Shown here piece by piece: positions 48,392 through 61,074 of a stretch of DNA of 64,000 nt. The DNA is taken from the NCBI GenBank assembly GCA_029207755.1, contig JARCOQ010000006.1, positions 66,810,093 through 66,874,092 of the forward strand, read 5' to 3'. The notes beneath the pieces are model-generated. The model was not told where the DNA came from and did not search any database. It saw only the letters and a list, made by a program, of their open reading frames with translations. A program made the translations under genes and the position numbers. Each line of letters begins with the position of its first letter. The first letter of the stretch is position 1. Source of the stretch: Chamaea fasciata (lineage: Eukaryota; Chordata; Aves; Passeriformes; Sylviidae).

Positions 48392-51218
48392 GCAGACGTC
48401 AAATGGGATCAGCTGGGAATAGTGGAGTCCATTCTAAGCACTTGAGAGAAAACAAAAAAAAAAATATATGTTTTATTTGTCTGTGTCTCAACAACTGACA
48501 GAAGGAGCAGACTTCTCCAAGATTCTGTTCACTGATTATCTGGACAGGAGACCTGGCCAAAATGTACTGTACTGAGGCTCCTATTTGGCCAGTATTCCTG
48601 CGCTTAACTCCATGGAAACTCTGGAATGGACAGGTAGGAGGAAAAGACCTCAACTGCACATCCAGATCCCATCCCAGCACAGATCTGGGATGTGTCCAGG
48701 ACCTGCACTTGGACCCAGAAGCCGGGAAGCACTGCCAAATCCCACCATATTCACATCATCTTAGCAGAGTGCAGGAGGATCATGAAACCATCAGTGAGAT
48801 GCAGCTGTGAGAGAGGCAAAGAGCTCTCCTGGGATGGAGCAGGGGAGGGATTTTCAGCAGAGATAAGGAAGCATTAATGCCTCAGAAGGCCCTTGTCTGG
48901 CACAGTGTACTTAGTGTCCTCCACTTTGGAGGAAAACTGACTTGCGCAGGAAGATGTGGAGTCAGGAGCTGCCTGGGGAAAGGAGAGACTGAAGAAATCA
49001 GTGAAAGACAGAGCTGGGTGGTTTAGTTTCCCCATAAAGGAGAAATAATAACTATATTTTGACACTTGGGGACATAAACACCAGCTAATTCCCACCCACT
49101 TACTCCTCAGAGCTTTCCAGCATCACCTGCTTTGCCCATCTGGAGAGTGACAGCATCACCACCAGTGACAGCTGTGGCTTGCTGCAGCTCTCCCCTCCAT
49201 GCCACAGCTCCTGGTAAAGTGGAGGAGAACTCCAAGTTTTCCCCATGTGGAAACATTGCTGTTTGTCCAAAATAGCTGTGTTGTTCAGGCCCATATTGCT
49301 TGCTCTCCCCATAAATTCAGCTACTTGACCATAGTTTTGGTTTTAATTTTTTTTCTGGCACATGGCATTTGGTCCCACAACACACCCAGTGGCTCGGGCC
49401 AAGAATGACACTTAATTTTCGAGCAGCCTCATTGATGGTATTATAGCTAATATAAATTATACTGAAATATTTAAAATAGCAGCAAGTTCATTTCATTGCC
49501 CAAAAATAGTATATGAAGGACTTAGTATTTTCTTTTAATCATTTTCATTCAACAGGTAAACATTTTGCAAGCAATTGTTTCTAATGCAAAGCCAAGTCAG
49601 GTATTATGTAGCAGGGGTTAGTAAATATTTGAATTTGGGAGCACTGAAACACTGAGAAATGCTGTTTTCACTCAAAAAAAAGAGAGACAAACTAGCCAAA
49701 ACCACCTCCCTCTAATGATCCTGACAAGAGGTAGACACTTTTTAGGAGGAGGCACATCTGGGACAAAATCATCAATTTGGGAACCCAGCCCAGACTCACT
49801 CGGGGGCCGCCAAATTTGCCCATCTGTGCATATACACTGTGAAGCATTTGCCCTGCACAGAGAGCCTTCAGCACAGAAACCACCATCCAAATTCCACTTA
49901 ACTCCTCAAAACATAGCCCAAAAACAGACTTGAGTGACACAGATCCATGTTCAAACCCTTTGTGGAGGAGTAAACTGGGTCATTTTTCAAGTGTTGACAC
50001 CTGCGCGCACAGCTGATAGATTTTCACACCTGGCTGAACAGATGATTGGATTTGCACCTGGAAAATACATTTTAGGAATGATTTTTGCATGTATAAACTG
50101 TATGATGTTACAGCCTCTGTAGGAGTTTATGCTTAGAAAAGACCATCCACAGGGTTGGTAATTTGAGGTAAAAGTTGCCTCTCAATGCAGAGAACAAAAG
50201 AGAAAAAATTGGGGATAAGAAGCAGATTTCTTACCTTGTGCTCCTCAACTGTTATTAAAAAAAAATCTGGAAACATGTTTTCCCTCCTTAATTCCATCAA
50301 TACTTGAAAACCACTTAAGGCTACAGCCTAGCACAGGAATGTATTAACCTCTCTGTCTTTTCCAGGCTTTGCCAAACTTTTTAAAGTCTTTGCACCCTAC
50401 AGTTTTGTATCTCAGATTTCTCAGTCTGAGTGGAGCAGACAAAATTACAAGCACTCTGGTCCCTTGCATCCTTCCTCTGACTGAGAAGCCCCGATTCTTC
50501 CCCCCAGATCAATGAGCAAAAGTCAAATGGAGGGCCAGGCAGCAATCCTGAGGCCTGCCTTCCCTGCTGCTGCTGGCAGCAGAGAGCTGTGATGGGATAC
50601 ACAGGCGCATCCCCAAAGTGGCTGAGTTGCTGGGATGGAAAATTATTCTCACAAACACCAATCCCAAAGATTCTAACTTAATAATCATCACCCGTGTGCT
50701 GTGCCCATGAGTGAGGAAACATGCCTCCTCCAAACTTGGATCAGAGCAGACAGAACATCCTCTTCTTACTTTGGAGCCATTCTTTTTCTCACCTTCACCA
50801 TAGAATTGAATTTATATTTTCATCTGTCAACAATACAGTGCAGATAACGCCAGATGCCTGAAGGATTTGCACTGAACAACTTTGATCTTGAAAACACTAT
50901 CCAAAACACTGCTGTTGGCAGCAATGCCTGGAAATAGCCCATGCAGGAGGTCCTAATAAAGCTGGTGACTTGTCAGAAGAAAGGATCTATGCGTTTCTGC
51001 CATCACTGTTGCTATAAGAACAGAAGGAATTAAACAGAAATTGAGTAGAGCAGTCAAAGGCTATGGCAGACAAGGAGCACTGGGATTGCCTGGAAAGGCA
51101 GCAAGAAGCCCCTCCAAGAATAATTGCTGAGACTGTGCCACACTGGAGAGCCATCACCATCCAGGGCCTTGCTCAGCAAGCTAGGAAATGCCTGGGTGCA
51201 AGCATCAGTTTGGAAATG

Positions 51219-51357
51219 CCGATGGAATTTTGCTCAAGCGAGAGAAAACATGACTGACCCGTGAGGTGTGAGAATTGGCAGCCCAGCTGCACGGAAAATG
51301 TGGAGCTGATGGAGGCCGCGGATGAAACAGAAGTTTCTCCGCCGCGCCAATCAATCG
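51219..51357. other. CpG-retaining segment, candidate regulatory element
   Basis: About ten CpGs lie in 139 bases, ending in CTCCGCCGCGCCAATCAATCG. That end carries a CCAAT box overlapping an ATCAATC (PBX/TALE-type) motif. This is the densest CpG cluster in the window, although far too short for a CpG island. No transcript or start site can be assigned. Confidence 0.3.
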
Positions 51358-54300
51358 CTTAACACCTTAGTCAGTTTGTGCTGCCCACATAACTTTGGTG
51401 GGATGTTCAAGTACAGGGGCTAAATATACATTTACAGGAAAATGTGATGCCACGTTCAGCTATGTCTCACTCGGGTCTGAACAGGTCCCTCATTTCTAAG
51501 CTCTTCCATCCAGTTACTTCCCAAAATAACTGTGATCATGACAAAGGATGAAGTAGCAGAGAAGTTGGAAGAAACGAAAGAACACAGAGGAAGAAAAAGA
51601 AGCATCGTTTGGCATTCGTTGGTTGCAACCACAGAAAGATGGACAGAGCTCCTTTTGTCTACCTGTGAGCCTCATGCCCAGATTCTTACAGGCAGCAAGA
51701 AACACAGTAAAAGGCTGCAAGAAAAAGATGGAAAGGAGCTTGATTCCTTTTATTTCACTACATGAAATGAAAGTACAGATCTGTGATTTGAGGAAAAGCA
51801 GGAAAACAAAAGAACCCACATATCCAGGCCTGATACAAAAACAAAATATATTTTACTTTGAAAAGTGACTGCAAATGGAATGCCTTGCGAGTAAGCATTA
51901 CACTCAAAACTGTTCCTATCTGCCATTCATTACTGTGTCAAAATTGCTGATTTCTGGAGCAGTACTTCCTGTCAGTCCTGAGGTGCATCCAGAAATTTCA
52001 AAGTAAAGCTGAGTTTATTTTCCCTAGTGAGTACAGCAGACTAAATTAAGTCTTCAGTGGATTTGCAGAGGAATAGCTTACTCGACATCTGTAAGTGGCT
52101 TTATTGGTATCCAGAAGAATTAGAATCATCTCCTCTGCTTTTCAGCAAAATCCACAAGGCTATACGGGGAATAAATGTCACACCTCCCTCCCCCAAAAGA
52201 CAGCAGCTGATTTTGAACAAAACCCAGGAGCGAATCTGCGGAAAAAAACCTCAATAAAGCTCAGGATGTTTACATTTGTAACTAGATTTGTGTCTGAAAA
52301 CGGTAGTCACACTTCACTGAGGTGCACTCTTCATACCCCATGGACATTGAGCCTTCCACACAAGGTCTGCACCCCATCTGGAGCAACTCAGACCTTGACC
52401 CCTCTCTGGGGCAGGGAAGATCATCACAGTCTTGCCCAAGCAGCCCATCAAGCCTGAGTCCTCTGCAACTTCACAGCACTCAAGTCAGAGGGATTTCATG
52501 ACTCCATAGTTTCGGTGTTTGCTTTATCTAAAGAGGGGAACACCACTGGCTTTGCCAAAGACACCAGGCAGGAGGCTGGGAACATTTTTCCCCCACCCCT
52601 TTTTTACCCTTTCCCCTGCACCTCGCTGGGTTTTGGCATGAGAGAATCAAACTGCATCATCATCTTATTACACTTGACCCCTTGATTTTTAAAAGTTCAC
52701 AAACATGAAGGGCTGCTAAAGTTTTTCCAGCTTACATCTGTGCCCATCAGCTCCTGTGTTCCTTTGTAATAAAGTTATTAAAACTGCATGTTTTGGTTCT
52801 GTGGATTTATTACTTGGATGCTTTTCAAAGTCTTAATCTTGGGGTATTTTGAGACCTAAAAATGTTAGAGAGTTTGGGTTAATCTTTTTGCCTTTTATAT
52901 TAGCATCATTTTGATGCACTAAAAACAAAGTATAAATAACTGGCTTTACTCCTATCTGCTCTGCCTAAAGTTTTGATAACTTAAATGCAGGCAAATTCTT
53001 CTTTGAAGCCAATTAAACTGAAGATTTTTGGAAAGAACAGGATGTGAAGTGGAAAAAAACAGATATCACATATAAAATAATGTAGGATTCCATTCCTTTT
53101 ACCACAATAATAGCCTTGAAGGGTTTGCTTTCACAAATAATTCAACTCCAGTGAAAGTGATGTAAGTCAGCTGAAATCAGAGGAACAGCCCTGAACTTTG
53201 ATTCACTGTTTTGCTCAAATAGTTTAAACTCTCAGCGACGTGTGATTTAATAAAGACAAAATGGAACTGTCTACCCTAGCTGCTACCAAGTAATTTAATA
53301 CACCCTCTTCTCAGCTGTAGATAAACAGAAAATACCATGACAAGGCTACATCAGCTATGGAAATACTCACTTGAGAAGGAGACTGATCTTGGAAGTCCTT
53401 CTAAAATAAAGTTAGTGCTGTTGCTCCCATGAGCTCATCCTTGCCAGCTGCAGGGCTAGGAGGAGGTGCAGGATCAGCAGTGGGGACCTGAGGGGATTGC
53501 CGGGACACAGGGCTGTGTGACAGTGCTGACAGGCCAGCCAGGAGTGTGCAATCAGTTCCATTGGAAGAGCCTGTGCTGTAGGTATGCAGCTCAAAACATA
53601 GCAGGAGAATAAAAAACACAATACAAGAACTGAAGGAGCTGAAATGTTAATGTTTAGATATTTCCGAATTATTGACATGCAGTTTATCCCTCCATGTTTA
53701 TTTAAAGCTCAGCAGACTGCTACAGAGCAAACTGACATGCCTTATTCCCAGGTTTTATAGCCAAGGCTGACTTACATGGGAATTGTGATGCCTCTCAGTC
53801 CTTCTGCTCAGTTCCAGGCTGGTGCAGAAAAACCTGGAATAAATGCAATTTTTCCTTCAACAATGCTGGTATGGTTTTCAGAGGTGTATAGCAGTTATCT
53901 CTGTGCCTTTTCCATGACTGCCATTTCAGAGAGTAACTGATGCAAGCAAAGGCTGGTTATAAGTTTATATTTGATATTCTAGGTATAAAACACTGCCTTC
54001 TTGCATGCCCACTGTTAGAAATCAGACCTTAGGTGCTAAAAATGAAAGAGTCAACGCCTTGGGACAAACCAGATGATACCAGGAATAAGACATGAACTTT
54101 CTAGGAATTTTCAATTTGAAAATGTCAACTGCAACAGAGGGACTATTAAATACATGACACTTTCTCCCTTGCTGCTGCCTTTACTCAAAGAGAAATTATA
54201 GAGGTATTATTTTGGAGAAAAGAAATTTTGTTTTAGGTTTTGAATATTAAATTTGCATGTTAGTTATAAGAATTACAAGGCATTTTTCTCAGCAACTCCA

Positions 54301-57300
54301 ATAATCATTTTATATTTCATTCAAAAGCATACCTTTCCTATCAGAAATATTAAAAGCAAGAAAAAAACTATTCTTTTTAGTTCTGGATTCTGTCAGTGAA
54401 ATGACTGATTTTGATGGACTTATGGTTGGTACAGGAAACATTAGAATCAACCCTCCATTTATTTCTTTTTTTCAGAATATACCTTTATTGAACATTGGGC
54501 AAAACCACATCTCTATAGTCATTTATTAAACAAGTGTCAGAACCCATATGAAGCAATTCCTAGGAATTGGCACAGGAGACATAGGAGTTCTTCAAAGGAC
54601 AGCTAAAAATAACCAGAAGGCAATCCTAACTGTGATAATAAAACTGTACAGAAAATTCTTCAAAGAATAGTGTTATTAAAGGTTTCTCCTAAATGACCAG
54701 AAGCAAGACCTGGCCATTAAGACTGTAGTTATTATTGCTGACATAATTAGCTCCTAGAAAGCTTCTTGGAGTGGATGTAACTTCCTTTCTTCTATGCAGA
54801 AATAACATTATTTCCTCTCAGAAATTAACTTCATTTGCCTTCTTTACATTAGGGCCAAAATAAATATATTAGAAACCTTGGGGCCAAATAATATTTTATA
54901 TCACAAAAGAATGCAAAGGCAAACAAGGACCCCTATACTTCATTGGGCTTTTTTTTACCTTTAAGATCATACAATTCATCATGTTTTCCTCATGGAGGAA
55001 GAGGTTCTAGCTAAGCAGAGGGGGCAGAAGTTGCAGAAACATATTTTCTTCTTCTTCTTATAGAAGACATATTCAAAGATATTCTTCAACTCTGAAGTTA
55101 AAAGAAACCCCTTTTCATTGAAGGGCTGAGTCAGTAAGAAAGAAATGAAGTTTTAGATATTAGGACAGTACCTGGGATAAAGAAATTCCTCTTCAGCCTC
55201 AATCCCTATTTAGTGTTCAATTTGTCCTTTTTACCCACTAAATGTGGAAGATATGTGGGTACATATTTGCACATCCACCCAGGCACAATAATTTAAGGAA
55301 AAGAAGTATCAAATACTTGGAAGGTGAAATCACAACAGAAGCTTCTAAAACCAAAGTACATCTGGATTGCAGAGGTTTAAAGGACTGTTAGGCAGTCAAG
55401 TCTGCTTTTGGAAGGCTGGAATTTCAGGTTTGGCTACTAAGCCATGCTTTTATCCGGATGTTCTTTTATCATTTTCTCTCTACCTGGAAGTGTTACTTCA
55501 GCACCTGGGTGCTAAGCTGGCACTCAAGCCTTAAGAGAGACATTTTATTTCTGAGTCCTTTATTCACTTTTCCTTGTCCTTGTGTGAGGGTATCTCTCCA
55601 TTTCAATCCCTCTAGGGCTGGTTCACCCAGGGTTACATGCTCCCCAAACTCTCTGCTTGGAGAAGGTTGTCCAAGTCCCTGTCTCTGGCACACTCTTCCT
55701 CAACCAACTCGCAGCAGTTCAGGAACCTGAAATCAAGGAGAAACTTTTTGCCTGAATGTCAGCAGAGGACAAGTAAAAAATAATGTAGATTTCAAGGGTG
55801 AGGAAAGGCAAAAATACTGGGGGAAGAGGGGCTAAGTCAAACTGCAGAGAAGTGAGCAAGGCAATCACCCTGACCACTCAGCTTCTCCTATGGTGGGCCA
55901 CAGGCAATCCTTGAGACTCTTCAGAGCAAGAACAATCCTCAGTTTGTCCTTAATTTTCATTTCTCACCTCTCTCATATCTTTTAAAATCTATATTTGTAA
56001 TTTTTTTGTAAGGGTGAGAGCAAGGAACAGGCAATCAATTGATCATTAATCTCCCGTCTTACTGTCAGGAAGGAAAACAGTCTTTCGACAGAGTTAATTT
56101 AATTATTTTTATGGGAGACTTAAATAACATTAAGAGCATTATTTAGTAACAGGAAAACCCCAGGAGTGGAGGCACTGGAAGGCAAAACAGACTGTTTTCA
56201 CATGAGCATTCCTGACCTTCTCTGAACAGGACTTGTACAGGTATTGCCACTTCACTTCCAGGCACAAAAATCACACCAGATGAAGGAAAAGAGAACAGGG
56301 TGCTTGAAAACGGAGCAGCAGAAAGTGGATGTAATTTACCAGCCATGTTACACCTTTGTCTGCCTGATATCAAGTTAATTTGCTTCGAATGGATGAACCC
56401 ATGGGCTGATTTGTGTGGGTGTTCCAGGTGCTACAACTCTGTCTAAAAGCTCAGGTGCCTGTTGACATCTATGTATGTGCAGAAGACAACAAATAATCTG
56501 CAAATTCTGGGTTGCTGGGAGTCCTGGACACACAGAAGTGATGACATCCTCCAGTCTGCCAAGGGAGTCTCAACATGGACACCCATATCTACATATTCTG
56601 AACATGTGCATCGTGAGGATGAAGAGTGTGGGGAAGGCACGAAGGCAGTGGGGAAGCATGGCTGCATCCTGTTAGGATCTGGTGGCCAAGCACTGAAAAG
56701 CAGAGACATAAAACAAAGAGTAATATGCATGAACAAACCCTTCTGGAGGAACAAAGAAACCTCTGCCTGGGATCTGGCCCTCATAACAAATCTTTAATCC
56801 ATAATGCTTGCCTCAGCCGTGTTCCAGAGCTGGGTTTATTGACCTAAAATTCTAGGCACATGCGAGAGCATTTAAGAGAGGCATGTGCTTCTTGTCACAC
56901 TTATCTTTCAGAACAGGAAAAGGAGGACAATTGGTTTCCCTCCATGTTTCAGTTTCAGCCAAAACCTGAAAGGAATAATAGGCTAGTATCGAGGTTTGCG
57001 CCTTTAGGCAGTTTTTATGCTAGATAAAATTCAAACCAGAAACTGTCCTACCATAAAAACAAACGCAGAAAGATAAAAACTTTGTAGCAGAAAGTGGAAA
57101 ATGGGGGTAATATACTGGATTTTCCTGTAGCTGTTTGAGTATCAGTAGGAAAGTCATGAACAGAAAGAAACTGAGCTGTAACCTTTGGATCTGGATTGAC
57201 TGCACTGAAAATTTTGATTTGGGCCCCAAAATTCTGGGTTGTTATTATTCTGAGACTGAGAAAAAAAATCTCACACTGAAAGAATGGAAGATCAGGTCAG

Positions 57301-58830
57301 TGAGGGAGCATTTCCTCACATGGCACAAAAGGTTGAATCTGGAAGCATTAACCAATTCAAACACAGAGCTGGAGTGAGGCTGCACTAACATCAAAGCCAA
57401 ACGTCTCCTCTTCAAAACCAGTTGCCCCACTGAAGCTTTCTGTTCACTATTTTTAATATGAAGAAACTGAGCTGAAATCCAGAGCTATGATGTTTGGTTT
57501 ATCAATTTACTCTGCTTTACTCGACCTCATATGTCAGGAATCTCAGAGCATCACCAGGAGTACAGATGTCAGCAGTTGGCAGCCAGTGATTTCTGGCTGC
57601 TCAGAGGTCATTTCTCTCTTGGATTCCCCCTGTGAAAGGTTTCAAATTCACCATTAAACAATATCACATTTCATGCCTGCTTGCTACTTCAGGTCCAGGA
57701 ACTAAATTTCTTCTGAACAGTGTAACAGTAAAAGCCAGAGAGGCTGTTCTCTTTTTGATGTTGGATGTTTCTAGGTATGACTGCAGTGCCATAAACTGTT
57801 TGTACCTGCGATCAGATCGCACATTGTAAAATAGCCAACACACTCTTCTACACACAAATGCATGAGAAAAAGGAAAAAAATGGAACAACACCGTTAATTT
57901 TTTATCAAAATAGGAGAATAATTAAAAAACATTTACTGATTTTAGATTTCATTTCGCCACAATGTTTTGTGGTGATTTTATTTTTGATAGCAAACACAGG
58001 GTTGCTGGATATTCCCAACAAAATCTTTTTCATCCCTGTATTATCACTTCATTACATTTATGTACTTGGAGCTTAGCTTGAATAGGCAGGATTGAACAGC
58101 AGTAATGGTACTCTCTGCTCCACATTTCAACTTAGCTATAAAGTTGGGACATTCTGGATTTGAAGGGAGTGAATCTGGCTTATGAGAAAAAAGGAAAGTT
58201 GGACAAAAGAATAGTTATTTTGCTGAGAGAAACCCCTCAGAAAGTTGAAAGGTCTTGCTTGTGCTGCTTTAAGAGCAAGCAATGATAAGACAAGAACATG
58301 CACAAAAATTGTTAAACTTTGTTTTACAAAGGAAAGGGAAAATTGTGCTTTTAGCAGAAGATGTACTGCCTTTCCTAAAGCGCTGTTCCTGGAAAATCCA
58401 GCCTTTTGAGAAGATTCCACTGCATGTCAGTGCAACAAAACCAGGAAATATAAAGATATATATTAAGTAGGCCTGTGTGTCTAAATATCATGAATGACCC
58501 TCAGCTCCCAATATAAAGTTCTTTTGACTCTGAAAATCTGTTAACAAACATGCATTGAGTGTACCAGAGGTCTGTGATGTCACCCAGACAGAAATGTAAT
58601 GGACACTTTTCATCTGTTCTGGAGACATGTTGTAAAAGAGCAACATTATAATTATGAATTTATTTTTTTTCAAAAGGTGGGATAATCCACAGTCACTTTT
58701 CTGACATTTAACCAATGAGCTCATCATGCAGATGAACTTAACAGTACGGGGCTATGAGCTGATCATCTCAGTTATGATTGCTGATGAGCATATTCTACAA
58801 TCAACAGTAATTAATCAGTTTCACTGAAAG

Positions 58831-58860
58831 AGTTAGTATACAGTTAGTTAGTATACAGTG
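58831..58860 (+). repeat. Short tandem duplication
   Basis: The unit AGTTAGTATAC occurs twice in tandem with an extra GTTA insertion, followed by AGT. Confidence 0.85.
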
Positions 58861-59408
58861 GGTTTCACCTCCAATAAATCAAGCTGTATGAAAGCATAAA
58901 CACGCAAGAGAATGTTTACAGATGGAAACTCTGACCTAAGGCTTTAAACAGGCTCAGACCACCGGAGTTTTGTCCTCTCAGGGCTCACATGCCCGATGTC
59001 AAGAGTTGCCTGCATGGCACTTGGGACTTCTCAGAGCAAAATCCCAGGCACAAATCCCTTGTGTCAGGAATCCCTAGAAAGGAGAGTGACATTCAACGTA
59101 GCAATGATGAACCTCATGTCAGTGAGCAAAATTTTGGACTCCAAAGGGCAGTGCTGCTCAGTGGGTGCCAGGGATAAGGGTTTGTGGGTGGTTACACAGA
59201 CAAATGCCCACAATTCATTTCTCAGCCGCAGCATCGATTCCAGCGGATGTTTTTAACTGAAAGAACAACAATAACAAAAAGCAATGGAGCATTTTTCCTA
59301 AAGCTATTTGTTGGACATTAGGGATAAATAAAGGAGGAAAACTGGGGTAAGGCCTGTAGAAATCAACTAAACTGAGCTACTGAAGTCAGAATAGACATTA
59401 GTGCAATG

Positions 59409-59414
59409 GGGAAA
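59409..59414 (+). repeat. Target-site duplication, left copy
   Basis: GGGAAA directly flanks the LTR and is identical to 59911-59916. A 6-bp duplication is typical of class II (ERVK-like) integrations. Confidence 0.8.
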
Positions 59415-59497
59415 TGCTGCAGCAGTCCTTTTGTTAGAGGGTAAATATAAGCTGAGGCACAGACTTCTTCTTTATCACAGCATGAAAAGGATCCTGG

Positions 59498-59503
59498 TTT
59501 ATT
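59498..59503 (-). terminator. LTR polyadenylation signal AATAAA
   Basis: AATAAA on the minus strand within GAGGAATAAACC, 84-89 bases before the LTR end. The position is suitable to define the end of R. Confidence 0.6.
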
Positions 59504-59587
59504 CCTCTTTACAGCTCAGCCATCCTGACTCCAACCATTCACTGACTCTGGCTACATCAAGGTCCTGCTTTAGGTTTACCTTGCAGC

Positions 59588-59710
59588 CTCTGACTGCTGG
59601 TTATTTCCTGTTGAACTCTGACTGCAGGGGTCAGTTTGCAGACTCTGACTGCAGCTTTTTCCTGGCTAGACTGTGACTGCAGGTTCCAACAACAGGCTCT
59701 AACTGCAGCC
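59588..59710 (-). repeat. Tandem array of five ~27-bp units inside the LTR
   Basis: Copies of CTCTGACTGCAG or close variants start on the plus strand at 59588, 59616, 59643, 59671 and 59697, spaced 28, 27, 28 and 26 bases. A further decayed copy may begin near 59542. The array lies in the presumed R region. Confidence 0.8.
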
Positions 59711-59758
59711 CCAGACTGACCTCACAGCAGGGATTCTCTCCCCTCAGGATCCTTCTTC

Positions 59759-59765
59759 TTTATAA
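59759..59765 (-). promoter_or_regulatory. LTR TATA box
   Basis: TTATAAA on the minus strand within GGAATTATAAAGAAG, about 145 bases from the LTR 5' end. This is the only good TATA match in the element and supports minus orientation. Confidence 0.55.
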
Positions 59766-59910
59766 TTCCCCCCACCGGCTAACCCACTCCCTTTTATCAC
59801 ACTTTTCTTTATTGGGTACAGCTGTGACTCATCAGGGGGAAGCTGTATTCGGTAATTAACACAGCTGTTACTTATCGCGGGTAAGGTCACCTGTATTCTC
59901 TTCTCCTACA

Positions 59911-59916
59911 GGGAAA
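59911..59916 (+). repeat. Target-site duplication, right copy
   Basis: GGGAAA immediately follows the CTACA end of the LTR and is identical to 59409-59414. Confidence 0.8.
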
Positions 59917-60263
59917 GATCTTCCATCCAAGTAACACAAAAGCAGTTTGCAACTTAATGAACAAATAATGCACAAAAAAGCAACAAAATGTGATGATTTA
60001 CACTATTATTTGTTTTCTCAACTTCCTTTGCAGGGGGACATTTAATCCTCCTGAAGATGACAAGCTCAGCCTATCAGACCTTCAGCATTGCGTTAATGGG
60101 AAGAAAAGGGGAAGGAGAAGTGAGGCAAAGTTGATGAGTCAATTTGCAACTTTACTTCAAAATGCCACAAGTGCATGCATTTTAAGAAGTTTGCATTTCT
60201 CACTGGGGAATGGCTTATACAGCAAGTTTCAAGACACACTTCCATTAAAGCAAATTGAATACA

Positions 60264-60370
60264 CAAATATATATAAAAAAAGATAAAATATAAAACAAAA
60301 CAAAAATTAAGATAAAATAAAATACATTAAATAAAAAAATGAAATAAAGTAAAATATATAAGTATATTTT
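60264..60370 (+). repeat. A-rich low-complexity block
   Basis: About 100 bases made of A runs separated by T, C or G, including AAAATAAAAC- and AGATAAAATA-type units. It may be a decayed simple repeat. Confidence 0.85.
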
Positions 60371-60489
60371 AAATACTGTTAAAATACTGTTGAAAAGGAA
60401 AGGATATGCCACAGATAGCAGGATACCTCAGTGCAAAGTGAAAGTGTTCTAGATTCACTTATTCATTATGTAACAAGTGATTTTATATG

Positions 60490-60680
60490 ATCTCAGGTTT
60501 TCTCAATGGGCCTTCTAACATAATCTGTATTATATGAGCTCTCTAATAATAATATATATTATCATATACTCTAATAATAATGTGTGGGCTTTCTAATAAT
60601 AATCACCTATATTATTAGTTCATTGTAGAATCATTGCATCACTCTATAATATGCTTTCTCAATGGCCCTTTCAGCCTATT
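60490..60680 (+). repeat. Imperfect tandem repeat rich in TAA
   Basis: CTAATAATAAT occurs three times (near 60543, 60570 and 60592). A TTCTCAATGGGCC-type block occurs both before (about 60499) and after (about 60655) these units. The segment seems to have grown by local duplication and is strongly AT-rich. Confidence 0.65.
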
Positions 60681-61028
60681 AAGGAAAAATTTTCACATCA
60701 AGTGTCTCACTGTGCTGCTAAGTTCACAAAAAAACATTCCCACCAACTTTGGCTTACGGTGGAAGTTGACCCAGACTTGCTGGATGAGCAGCACTCCAGG
60801 AGAGGATGGCTGCATCCAGGGGACTTGGAGAAGTGTGGAGAAGAGCCCTCCATGGGCTCTCAGAGAGGAGTGACATCAGCCATCTTCTTCCTGCCAATGG
60901 CAGAGCCAGCAACAGAGGCACCTGCCCACAGACACCTGGCTGCAGTGCCAGAGGCAGTCTAAATAACCAGCTAATTTTTTTTTCCCCCTGGTCTATTTAT
61001 AGAAACATAGATAGGTGATTACAGGGCC

Positions 61029-61031
<3 letters not shown>

Positions 61032-61073
<42 letters not shown>
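61032..61073. repeat. Poly-A tract (42 A)
   Basis: This is the longest homopolymer in the window. No retrocopy body, upstream AATAAA or flanking duplication was recognised. A lysine-rich open frame across it is an artefact. Confidence 0.92.

Positions 61074-61074
<1 letters not shown>

Larger units (their letters stand above)
46416..59408. other. Long noncoding stretch, no gene recognised
   Basis: About 13 kb of mostly unique DNA. It holds a poly-A tract at 48373-48391, a CpG-retaining segment at 51219-51357, and a short duplication at 58831-58860. All open frames are below 125 codons, overlap on both strands and resemble no known protein. Confidence 0.5.
59415..59910 (-). mobile_element. 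Solo LTR of a class II (ERVK-like) endogenous retrovirus
   Basis: A 496-bp element begins TG and ends CA on either strand and is flanked by identical 6-bp GGGAAA duplications. Orientation is set by regulatory signals on the minus strand: TTATAAA at 59765-59759 followed downstream by AATAAA at 59503-59498, about 260 bases apart. U3 would therefore be roughly 59910-59735, R about 59735-59480, and U5 about 59480-59415. No internal retroviral genes are present, so it probably formed by recombination between two LTRs. The middle carries five copies of a CTCTGACTGCAG-type motif every 26-28 bases. The matching duplications suggest a fairly young insertion. The exact family cannot be named without a repeat library. 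Confidence 0.82.

Noticed and set aside
59588..59710. CRISPR-like spaced repeats
   Set aside because: Units are short, degenerate and within a retroviral LTR; spacing reflects a minisatellite.
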